This document shows positions 1-5,169 of a DNA stretch of 15,247 bases, one piece after another. Position 1 is the stretch's first letter. The number at the start of each line of letters is the position of its first letter. The DNA comes from Haloarculaceae archaeon (GTDB lineage Archaea > Halobacteriota > Halobacteria > Halobacteriales > Haloarculaceae). The stretch lies in NCBI GenBank assembly GCA_018609665.1, contig JAHENN010000006.1, forward strand, positions 1 through 15,247, written 5' to 3'. The notes beneath the pieces were generated by a model. It was not told the DNA's origin, did not search any database, and worked only from the letters and a program-made list of their open reading frames with translations. Both the position numbers and the translations under genes were made by a program.

Positions 1-189
1 AGTACTGCCGTCTTTCTCCTCGCTCGTCATCGCGTCGTCACCCTCATCGGTTGCTGTCGCATCACCGTTCCCCGAGTCGCCGCCGAGACAGCCGGCCAGC
101 GCCGTCGCCGCGAGGCCGCCGGTCGTCGCCAGCAGTGTCCGTCTCGATGGCCGCTCTCCCGCCGTCTCGACGCGGTTGTCCCGTTGCAT
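1..189 (-). CDS. Tat-exported lipoprotein, N-terminal part (runs off left edge)
   Basis: The first 63 residues of a secreted lipoprotein are visible; the rest lies beyond the left edge. It starts MQRDN, then a twin-arginine motif SRRTLL at residues 15-20, a short hydrophobic stretch and a lipobox LAGC with the cysteine at residue 34. A low-complexity Gly/Ser/Asp/Thr linker follows, typical of haloarchaeal lipoproteins anchored outside the membrane. Such proteins are often substrate-binding proteins or redox carriers, but nothing visible identifies this one. The ATG at 189 is supported by an AT-rich promoter box 26-37 bp upstream. Its promoter and signal-peptide DNA are mirrored by a decayed copy at 1112-1240 on the other strand. 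The lipoprotein call is firm; the function is unknown. Confidence 0.82.
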   Translation of the reverse strand, partial: MQRDNRVETAGERPSRRTLLATTGGLAATALAGCLGGDSGNGDATATDEGDDAMTSEEKDGST

Positions 190-246
190 ACGCGGTAGAG
201 GTGCCATCGGCCGGATATAGATTATTCAACCTCCGCTCGAACTCTC
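178..246 (-). repeat. Left arm of an inverted duplication (promoter plus signal-peptide start)
   Basis: The reverse complement of 178-246 aligns without gaps to 1112-1180 on the plus strand. By hand I count about 54 matches in 69, including GAGAGTTCGAGC, TATCCGGCCG and GTATGCAACG. The arm covers the promoter and first codons of the lipoprotein gene at 1-189. The resemblance continues into the coding region as the shared twin-arginine signal. Confidence 0.75.
215..226 (-). promoter_or_regulatory. TATA-like box for the left-edge lipoprotein
   Basis: On the minus strand this reads AATAATCTATAT, an AT-rich island in GC-rich DNA. It lies 26-37 bp upstream of the ATG at 189, the distance expected for an archaeal TATA element with a very short leader. 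In the mirrored copy around 1135-1142 the corresponding bases are GC-rich, so the box is lost there. Confidence 0.55.
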
Positions 247-288
247 TCTAGATTTCCCGCAGAATCGACGCGGTGCGGACGTCGAGCA

Positions 289-642
289 ATGCCACGCCGA
301 GCGAGGCGGCCGGGCGAGTCGCGCGTCCTTCGCTCCCGTCGCTGCCGGGCGGGCGGCGGCCTCGGGTCACCGCCGGACATCCTGGCCTCGCTCGGCGAGC
401 GGAACGTCGTCGTCGCCTCCCCCATCGGCGGCCAGGAGTTCATCTTCGGTCGCGGCAACGACCAGATTTCCCCCGCGGTCATCCGTCGCTCGGAGGTCGA
501 GGTCACCGCCTCGAAGCAGAAGCACGACGACATCGGCGTGCTGCGGGTCGACACCGGCGACCCCGACCTCGACGAGGAACTCCGCGGCTGGCAGCGCGTC
601 CGCGTCGGCAAGTTCGAGCGCCGGCTGCTGAAGGTGGTCTGA
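289..642 (+). pseudogene. C-terminal remnant of a COG3199 ATP-NAD kinase-like (AcoX-type) gene
   Basis: From about position 376 the reading frame gives a clear C-terminal segment of the archaeal ATP-NAD/AcoX kinase family (COG3199): ASPIGGQEFIFGRGNDQISP, then VIRR, LRVDTGD, LDEELRGW and RVRVGKFERR before the stop at 640-642. Full family members are roughly 350-380 residues. The first three quarters, including the NAD-kinase-fold nucleotide-binding part, are missing. The frame upstream of 376 is arginine-rich and unlike any protein I know, so the ATG at 289 is probably meaningless. The conserved motifs are intact, which suggests recent truncation, a rearrangement breakpoint, or an assembly error. 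Its position inside the mirrored lipoprotein promoters supports rearrangement. I see no promoter for it. The family assignment is fairly sure, and a catalytic role is very unlikely. Confidence 0.72.
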
Positions 643-677
643 GCCGGCTGGTGGCCGTTTCCGGCCCGTTCCGAACG

Positions 678-684
678 CCTTTGA
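678..684 (+). promoter_or_regulatory. Weak TATA-like box CCTTTGA upstream of the 708 gene
   Basis: CCTTTGA is centred 27 bp before the ATG at 708 and resembles the CTTTTG boxes before the starts at 4279 and 5170. It would give a leaderless transcript. Confidence 0.35.
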
Positions 685-707
685 TTCCTCCGGACGGTCC
701 CGGAGAC

Positions 708-1064
708 ATGAGCCAGATGCAACCGGCGACGGAACTCTGGTCATCGTCGCCGGCCGTCCCGCTCGCTACCGCTGCCCAGACGACCGTTCTCGTCATCGCC
801 TTCCACCTGCTCCTCCTCGGGATTACGGGGTTCGGCGTCTTCATGACCGTCCACCCGGAGCGGGCCTACCGGTACGAGAACTTCTGGACGTTGCGGTCGG
901 TCGAACTCTCGGAGTACGGTGAGATGAAGCAGGTGTGGACCGGCCGGCTCGGGGTCATCCTCTGTGGACTGGCCGCCGCCGCGCTGACGACCAGACACTG
1001 GCTCTACCCGGCCTCCTTCGCCGCCGTCGCGGTCGGGTCGTACCTCCGGTTCCGGCCGGGGTGA
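708..1064 (+). CDS. Small membrane protein, DUF6199-like
   Basis: A 118-residue protein with a hydrophobic helix at about 24-47, a conserved-looking hydrophilic middle (HPERAYRYENFW, then VELSEYGEMKQ at 65-75) and a second hydrophobic region at 80-112 that may form one or two helices. The pattern of helix, HPERA-type motif, ELSE-type segment and helix resembles small DUF6199-like membrane proteins and recurrent haloarchaeal proteins of this length. No enzymatic motif is visible. I chose the ATG at 708 because CCTTTGA lies 27 bp upstream and the sequence before it is compositionally unlike a protein; the ATG at 717 is an alternative. The gene follows the truncated kinase remnant by 65 bp and is not clearly in an operon. 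The call as a real membrane protein is good, the family name tentative and the function unknown. Confidence 0.7.
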   Translation: MSQMQPATELWSSSPAVPLATAAQTTVLVIAFHLLLLGITGFGVFMTVHPERAYRYENFWTLRSVELSEYGEMKQVWTGRLGVILCGLAAAALTTRHWLYPASFAAVAVGSYLRFRPG

Positions 1065-1111
1065 CCGTCCGACACGTCGCCGGTAGCCGACGGGACCGGA
1101 GAGAATCTACG

Positions 1112-1180
1112 GAGAGTTCGAGCAGAACTCGAACGACCTGTATCCGGCCGTCGGTACCGCCACCGGGTATGCAACGCGAC
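1112..1180 (+). repeat. Right arm of an inverted duplication (decayed promoter plus signal-peptide start)
   Basis: This arm mirrors 178-246 in opposite orientation. The AT-rich promoter bases of the left arm are replaced here by ACGACCTG. It also holds a perfect 7-bp inverted repeat, GTTCGAG (1116-1122) and CTCGAAC (1128-1134), separated by CAGAA, which is degenerate in the left arm. Confidence 0.72.
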
Positions 1181-1342
1181 GAGCCGACGCAACGGACGTC
1201 GAGACGGCGGCTCCTGGCGACGACCGGCGCCCTCGTCGAGTCGTTCGGCCCGCTGGTCGTCGTCTGCGAGGGCGGAGTGACGTTCGACGCTGGCGACGTC
1301 CGGAGCGCCGAGGTGGTCCGCTCCCCCTCCCAGGAGTGCTGA
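1169..1342 (+). pseudogene. Decayed Tat-lipoprotein N-terminus (paralogue of the left-edge gene)
   Basis: This 57-codon frame starts MQRDEPTQR, keeps the twin-arginine motif SRRRLL and the following ATTG, then departs from a proper signal. The hydrophobic core is interrupted by VESFGP, and the lipobox position reads VVVC instead of LAGC, with a bulky Val before the Cys. It ends at a stop at 1340-1342 after unremarkable sequence. The start aligns with the left-edge lipoprotein (MQRDN, SRRTLL, ATTG) and the 60 bp upstream also match, but the TATA-like bases are lost. I infer a pseudogene fragment left by duplication. A short expressed Tat substrate is a less likely alternative because the promoter and lipobox are both weakened. 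Confidence 0.65.
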
Positions 1343-1343
1343 G

Positions 1344-1748
1344 ATGGGGTTTCTCGCCTTCCTCTCCGGTCGGGACGACGGCGTCCCGTCGGTCGCCGTC
1401 CCCGGCGTGCTGGTGGCGCTGGGCGTCGTGACGTTCGTTGCCGTCGTGGGGCTGCTGTTCACGACCGTCCTGGGGGCGTCGCTGACGGCGGTCGTCGAGA
1501 CGGTGTCGCCGCCGGCGTTCGGCCTGCTCGTGGTTCTCGGCGCGGTGCTGCCGTTCGACCGCCACCCGCAGGCACGGCTGCCGACCGTCGAGCCGCCGCA
1601 GACGAGCCGGCCGTCGCTGTCGACGTCCGCAGGCCCGCGGAGGAACGGGTCGACGACGACTGGTTACAGCCCGAGTTCGCGCCCGAGAACGACGTGCTGG
1701 ATCTCGCTGGTGCCCTCGCCAATCTCCATCAGCTTGGCGTCGCGGTAG
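1344..1748 (+). CDS. Doubtful small membrane ORF, possibly frameshifted
   Basis: The ATG at 1344 lies 1 bp after the stop of the decayed lipoprotein frame. Residues 1-70 look protein-like: a short charged start, a hydrophobic helix at about 21-48 (VLVALGVVTFVAVVGLLF) and a second at 58-72 (FGLLVVLGAVL). After about position 1555 this frame becomes Ser/Pro/Arg/Thr-rich and unlike a haloarchaeal protein. It also runs about 85 bp antisense into the acyl-CoA dehydrogenase gene. The second reading frame from about 1565 gives a more acidic sequence (DEPAVAVDVRRPAEERVDDD, 1601-1660), which suggests a frameshift near 1550-1570. It may be the broken remainder of a two-helix membrane protein. The family is unknown, and the end coordinate is where the frame closes, not a confident gene end. 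Confidence 0.35.
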   Translation: MGFLAFLSGRDDGVPSVAVPGVLVALGVVTFVAVVGLLFTTVLGASLTAVVETVSPPAFGLLVVLGAVLPFDRHPQARLPTVEPPQTSRPSLSTSAGPRRNGSTTTGYSPSSRPRTTCWISLVPSPISISLASR

Positions 1749-2803
1749 AACCGCTGCGGCGGGAAGTCGGTGGTGTAGCCGTAGCCGCCGTGGACCTGGA
1801 CGGCGTCCTCGGCGACCTCGCGGGCGGCCTCGGAGGCGTCGAGCTTCGCCATCGAGGACAGCCGGGTGACGTCCTCGCCGTCGCTGTAGGTGGTGGCAGC
1901 CTTGTGGGTGAGCAGCCGCGCGCGCTCGATCTTGCGGTCCATCGAGACGATCATGTCGCGGACGGCGTCGAACTTCGAGACCGGCTGGTCGAACTGCTCG
2001 CGGTCGGTGGCGTAGTCGCGGGCGGCATCGAAGGCGCCCTGCGCCAGCCCGGTCGACAGCGCCGCGATGGAGATGCGGCCGCCGTCCAGCGTCTTCTTCG
2101 TCTGCGTCCAGCCGTCGCCCTCCTCGCCGAGCAGCCGGCTCTCGTGGACGCGGACGCGGTCGAGCTGGATTTCGCAGGTCGGGGAGGCGTTCAGCCCCAT
2201 CTTGTCCCAGACGGTCGTCACCTCGAAGCCGTCCTGGTCGGGGTCGACGATGAACGTCGAGATGCCGTCGTAGCCGGCCTCGGGGTCGGTGACGGCCTTC
2301 ACCAGCACGCTGTTGGCGACGTTGGCGTTGGTGATAAACTGCTTTGTGCCGTCGATGACGTACTCGTCGCCGTCCTTCTCGGCGACGGTGTTCATGTCGG
2401 AGGCGTCCGACCCCGAGGAGGGTTCGGTCAGCGCCCACGAGCCGATCTCCTCGCCCTCCGCCAGCGGCCGGGCCCACTCCTCGATCTGCTCGTCGGTGCC
2501 GAAGTTGACGATCGGCATCAGCCCCAGCGACGTGTGGGCGACGTAGGAGAGGCCGACGGCCCCGGAGACCCGGCCCAGCTCCTCGGCGACGACCGCGTAC
2601 ATCAGGTAGTCGCCGCCGGCGCCGCCGCACTCCTTCGGCGCCGGGACGCCCATCAGGTCCAGCTCGCCCAGCTCGTCGAACACCTCCCCGGGGAACCGGT
2701 GTTCCTCCTCGATCTCCTGGGCGATGGGTTCGATCTCCGTCTCGGCGAAGTCTCGAACCACGTCCTGGATCATCTCGTGTTCGTCCGGGAGAGTGAAGTC
2801 CAT
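1664..2803 (-). CDS. Acyl-CoA dehydrogenase
   Basis: A full-length 379-residue FAD-dependent acyl-CoA dehydrogenase, which oxidises acyl-CoA to trans-2-enoyl-CoA and passes electrons to an electron-transfer flavoprotein. Visible features are the helical N-domain, the family signature ALTEPSSGSDAS at 124-135 in the middle beta-domain, a C-terminal helical domain with YATDREQFDQPV, VHGGYGYT at 337-344 and IGEGTSEIQ at 361-369. Glu363 matches the usual catalytic base of medium/short-chain members. Length is normal and no key residue is missing. Two in-frame ATGs exist; I prefer 2803 because the AT-rich box AAATAAA at 2826-2832 is then centred 26 bp upstream, while 2809 would place it only 20 bp away. 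The gene stands alone, divergent from the kinase at 2947. Substrate chain length or branching cannot be read from sequence; short or branched acyl-CoA is plausible. Confidence 0.95.
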   Translation of the reverse strand: MDFTLPDEHEMIQDVVRDFAETEIEPIAQEIEEEHRFPGEVFDELGELDLMGVPAPKECGGAGGDYLMYAVVAEELGRVSGAVGLSYVAHTSLGLMPIVNFGTDEQIEEWARPLAEGEEIGSWALTEPSSGSDASDMNTVAEKDGDEYVIDGTKQFITNANVANSVLVKAVTDPEAGYDGISTFIVDPDQDGFEVTTVWDKMGLNASPTCEIQLDRVRVHESRLLGEEGDGWTQTKKTLDGGRISIAALSTGLAQGAFDAARDYATDREQFDQPVSKFDAVRDMIVSMDRKIERARLLTHKAATTYSDGEDVTRLSSMAKLDASEAAREVAEDAVQVHGGYGYTTDFPPQRFYRDAKLMEIGEGTSEIQHVVLGRELGL

Positions 2804-2825
2804 ACCCATGTGTACGGGCACGCGG

Positions 2826-2832
2826 AAATAAA
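2826..2832 (-). promoter_or_regulatory. TATA-like box for acyl-CoA dehydrogenase
   Basis: AAATAAA on the plus strand reads TTTATTT on the minus strand, centred 26 bp upstream of the ATG at 2803. It fits a leaderless haloarchaeal transcript and decides between the two candidate starts. Confidence 0.6.
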
Positions 2833-2916
2833 CGTGCCGGGACGTGTCGTGGCCGTGACGACGTGCGTGGGACGCGCCGTCGCGACGGGCCGGGGGCCGC
2901 CGACCCGCCCGGGAGA

Positions 2917-2923
2917 TTAAATA
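2917..2923 (+). promoter_or_regulatory. TATA-like box for the RIO-like kinase
   Basis: TTAAATA is centred 27 bp before the ATG at 2947 in otherwise GC-rich DNA. Together with the box at 2826-2832 it makes a compact divergent promoter region of about 140 bp. Confidence 0.65.
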
Positions 2924-2946
2924 CGGGCGTCCGCTACCGCGGAACG

Positions 2947-3750
2947 ATGCCACTCAGACGGCTCCTCAGGGCGAGCGTTCCGTCGGCGCGGCTCGAGGCG
3001 GTCGCCGCGGAGGTCGCCCGCCGCTACGGGGAGTCGTCGGCGACGTTCGAGCGGCTGGAGGCCGACAACTGGCTGTCGGTGCCGCTGGTGGTCGACGACC
3101 GGTGGTTCGTGAAGGTGATCGCCGACCAGCACACGCTGCTGCACGGGGTGCTGACGGCCGGCCGGAACCTCGGCGCCCGCACCTCCGGCCGGGCGGGCTT
3201 CTTCGAGCACTTCTCGACGCCGGTCGAGATGGCCGACCACGAGCTGGAGGCGACCCGGGCGATGCGGGCCCTCGGCGTCGACGCCCCCGAGCCGAAGGCG
3301 GCCTTCGAGCACGACGGCCTCGGGGTGGTCGTCCTGGAGTATCTGCCGGCGTTCCGGACGCTGGACGAGCTGCCGGCCGAGGAGATCGCGGCGCTGGCGC
3401 CGACGCTGTTCGCCCACCTCTCGCGGATGCACGGTGCCGACCTCGCCCACGGCGACCTCCGGGCGGAGAACGTCCTCGTGGCGCCCGACGAGACCGGCGC
3501 CGAGACGCTGTACTTCATCGACGCCGCCCGCGTGCGGGCCATCGAGGACGCGCGGGCCTACGACCTGGCGTGTGCACTGGCGTCGCTGTCGCCACACGTC
3601 GGGGCCGGGACGGCTGTCGACGCCGCCCTCGAGCACTACCCGGCGGCGTCGCTGCAGCCGGCGGCGGAGTTCCTCGAGTTCGTCGGCCTCCGGCCGGACC
3701 ACGACTTCGAGACGGCGGCCGTCCGCGAGGCCATCGAGCGGGCGGCGTGA
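2947..3750 (+). CDS. RIO/Bud32-like atypical serine/threonine kinase
   Basis: A 267-residue protein with the minimal protein-kinase fold in its RIO/Bud32-like form. Residues that fit kinase roles are Lys56 in RWFVKVI (ATP-phosphate lysine), a Glu near 99-101 (partner in helix C), the hinge VVLEYLP at 127-133, the catalytic loop HGDLRAEN at 168-175 (Asp170 base, Asn175 metal ligand) and IDAAR at 191-195, where Asp192 replaces the DFG aspartate. As in RIO and WaaP-type kinases there is no activation segment or large C-lobe. It is cytoplasmic by absence of signals. The substrate is unknown; ribosome-associated, tRNA-modification-linked or small-molecule roles are all possible. A TATA-like box lies 27 bp upstream. 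Its stop abuts the convergent Nudix gene with no gap. The kinase-fold call is strong, the substrate call open. Confidence 0.85.
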   Translation: MPLRRLLRASVPSARLEAVAAEVARRYGESSATFERLEADNWLSVPLVVDDRWFVKVIADQHTLLHGVLTAGRNLGARTSGRAGFFEHFSTPVEMADHELEATRAMRALGVDAPEPKAAFEHDGLGVVVLEYLPAFRTLDELPAEEIAALAPTLFAHLSRMHGADLAHGDLRAENVLVAPDETGAETLYFIDAARVRAIEDARAYDLACALASLSPHVGAGTAVDAALEHYPAASLQPAAEFLEFVGLRPDHDFETAAVREAIERAA

Positions 3751-4176
3751 CTACTCCTCGTAGTTCTCGTCGATGAACTCGTCGGCCTCCTCGAGGATGT
3801 CGCGGGGGCCGTCCTGGGTGATGGTGTTGATCGCCTGTTCGTAGTCGCGCCACTGCATGTCGCGGTGTTCTTCGGAGAGCTCGGCCGACGCCTCGAAGGA
3901 CTTGGCGACGAACAGGTGGACGGTCTTGTGGATGGTGTCGCCGCCGGCCTCGAAGACGTAGTCGTACTCCTTGCGGAAGCCGTCGAGCAGCCGGAAGTCC
4001 TCGATTCCGGCCTCCTCTTTCACCTCGCGGATGGCGGTCTGCTGGAGTTCCTCGTCGCCCTCGACGCCCCCCTTCGGGAACTCCCAGTCGCCGGGACGGG
4101 ATTTCAACAGCAGATACTCGCGCCGGCCACGCGTGTCGCGAAAGAGGATGGCTCCCGCGCTCGTGGCCTCTATCAT
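3751..4176 (-). CDS. Nudix hydrolase, Ap4A-hydrolase-like
   Basis: A 141-residue Nudix protein. The Nudix box runs from Gly36 to Ile58 and is complete: G36, E42, R50-E51, E54-E55 and G57-I58, giving the usual Mg-binding helix. It begins MIEATSAGAILFR and has WEFPKGGVE just before the box, like bis(5'-nucleosyl)-tetraphosphatase (asymmetrical) members that cleave Ap4A to ATP and AMP. Similar proteins also act on other nucleoside diphosphate derivatives, so specificity is inferred. The C-terminus is acidic (EEADEFIDENYEE), normal for a halophile. The ATG at 4176 is chosen because TAATAAA at 4199-4205 lies 26 bp upstream, giving a leaderless mRNA. The gene is convergent with the kinase (0 bp between stops) and divergent from the uS10-like gene. 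Confidence 0.9.
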   Translation of the reverse strand: MIEATSAGAILFRDTRGRREYLLLKSRPGDWEFPKGGVEGDEELQQTAIREVKEEAGIEDFRLLDGFRKEYDYVFEAGGDTIHKTVHLFVAKSFEASAELSEEHRDMQWRDYEQAINTITQDGPRDILEEADEFIDENYEE

Positions 4177-4198
4177 ACGGCCCACGTAGACGGTCGGG

Positions 4199-4205
4199 TA
4201 ATAAA
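4199..4205 (-). promoter_or_regulatory. TATA-like box for the Nudix gene
   Basis: TAATAAA on the plus strand (TTTATTA on the minus strand) is centred 26 bp upstream of the ATG at 4176. It is the best AT-rich element in this divergent 102-bp intergenic region. Confidence 0.65.
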
Positions 4206-4248
4206 GGTATACCGGACGCCGCCCCCGGTCGCGGCGCCGATAGGTGCG

Positions 4249-4257
4249 CTTTTGTCC
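4249..4257 (+). promoter_or_regulatory. CTTTTGTCC box upstream of the uS10-like gene
   Basis: CTTTTGTCC begins 30 bp before the ATG at 4279, with its centre about 26 bp upstream. An almost identical CTTTTGTCG stands at the same distance before the start at 5170, so I read it as a weak TATA-type element. Confidence 0.45.
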
Positions 4258-4278
4258 GTCGAGCCGCCACGGACGGGC

Positions 4279-4608
4279 ATGCCCTTCGTGACAACCCTGA
4301 CGCTCCAGAGCGGAGACCGGGCCGTCCTCGAGCGGGTCGTCGGGAACATCAAGGAGCGGGCCGAGCGCAAGGGTGTCGAGCTGAAGGGCCCCCACGCGGC
4401 GTCGCCGGTCGACTACAGCGTCCCGCAGTCCCGGCGGCTGGCCGCCGACGGCGGCCGGTTCTCGTCGTGGCGCTACACCGTCTACAGCCGCCGGCTCGAG
4501 ATCGTCGGCCACGACGACTTCGCCCGGTCGGTCGCCGGGGAGCCGCTCCCGGAGGGAATCCACCTCGACGTCGACGTCGAGCGCGTGTCGACGCCCGACG
4601 GCCGCTAG
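4279..4608 (+). CDS. uS10-family ribosomal protein paralogue
   Basis: A 109-residue protein resembling the ribosomal protein S10 (uS10/mL48) fold. It starts MPFVTTLTLQSGD, has DIK-like VVGNIKERAERKGVELKGPH at 20-39 corresponding to the S10 alpha/beta core, then VPQSRRL at 48-54, and WRYTVYSRRLEIVG at 64-77 where S10 has its RTH-type strand. It ends in an acidic beta strand (GIHLDVDVERV). The main archaeal S10, normally encoded beside elongation factor 1-alpha, starts differently, so this is more likely the second haloarchaeal uS10-like protein than the standard rpsJ. Whether it replaces uS10 in some ribosomes or has another RNA-linked role is unknown. A CTTTTGTCC box lies 26 bp upstream. Its stop overlaps the stop of the convergent lipoprotein gene by 4 bp. 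Confidence 0.82.
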   Translation: MPFVTTLTLQSGDRAVLERVVGNIKERAERKGVELKGPHAASPVDYSVPQSRRLAADGGRFSSWRYTVYSRRLEIVGHDDFARSVAGEPLPEGIHLDVDVERVSTPDGR

Positions 4609-5084
4609 TCCAGCTCGGTGAACTGCACGCCGGTCTCGACGACGCGGACGTCCAGCGTCGAGCGCTCGTCCAGCCGCGCCCAGTCGTGGCTGTCCGACTG
4701 CCCGTCGGTCGTCGTCGCCGACACCCTGAGGTCCCCGCCGGGCAGCGCCTCGCTCGACACCGCAAAGCCCTCCTCCGGCGCCAGCGTCTCCCGTCTGACC
4801 AGCACCTGCTCGAGTTCCTCCGTCGACGGGCCGTTCTGCGTCCGTGTCGCCGTTGCCGTTCCGCCGTCGCCCGCGTCCGTCGCCGTTTCCGCCTCGCCGC
4901 CCCCGGCGACCCCCGCCGGGAGCTCGTAGACCCGCAGCGTCGCGGTCAACTCGCCGTCGGTCGCGTTCGTGACGAGAATCGACCGCGAGGTCCGCCGCGG
5001 CGGGCGGTCGAAACAGCCGGCCGTCGCCGTAACCCCGGCGGCCGCCGCGCCGAGCAGCCGGCGGCGGGTGACGAGGGCGTCCAT
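4605..5084 (-). CDS. Tat-exported lipoprotein of unknown function
   Basis: A 159-residue haloarchaeal lipoprotein. The N-terminus has the twin-arginine motif TRRRLLG at 6-12, an alanine-rich hydrophobic core and lipobox TAGC with the lipidated cysteine at 24. Residues 35-57 (ILVTNATDGELTATLRVYEL) and 95-155 are predicted beta strands, as in small extracellular Ig-like or transthyretin-like beta sandwiches. Between them is a Gly/Ala/Thr/Glu linker at about 60-88. It presumably sits on the outer face of the membrane. No ligand-binding motif is visible. The ATG at 5084 is the only start that gives a proper Tat signal. The gene is convergent with the uS10-like gene (stops overlap by 4 bp) and divergent from the M20 gene. 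The lipoprotein call is firm; the function is unknown. Confidence 0.85.
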   Translation of the reverse strand: MDALVTRRRLLGAAAAGVTATAGCFDRPPRRTSRSILVTNATDGELTATLRVYELPAGVAGGGEAETATDAGDGGTATATRTQNGPSTEELEQVLVRRETLAPEEGFAVSSEALPGGDLRVSATTTDGQSDSHDWARLDERSTLDVRVVETGVQFTELD

Positions 5085-5140
5085 GGACGGCGTTCTCCCC
5101 CGGCCGGCAAGAGCGTACCGAGTCGCGCCGACGCCGGAGG

Positions 5141-5148
5141 CTTTTGTC
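5141..5148 (+). promoter_or_regulatory. CTTTTGTC box upstream of the M20 gene
   Basis: CTTTTGTC is centred 26 bp before the ATG at 5170. It repeats the element found before the uS10-like gene and fits a leaderless transcript. Confidence 0.45.
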
Positions 5149-5169
5149 GGCGCGCCGCCTCACGTAGGT

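Noticed and set aside
222..998. Minus-strand open frames opposite the kinase remnant and membrane gene
   Set aside because: They are arginine/serine-rich complements of real coding sequence without promoter boxes or family motifs.
1694..2920. Plus-strand open frame of about 400 codons
   Set aside because: It is fully antisense to the acyl-CoA dehydrogenase and reads as low-complexity Val/Gly/Asp/Leu, as expected for the complementary frame of a GC-rich gene.
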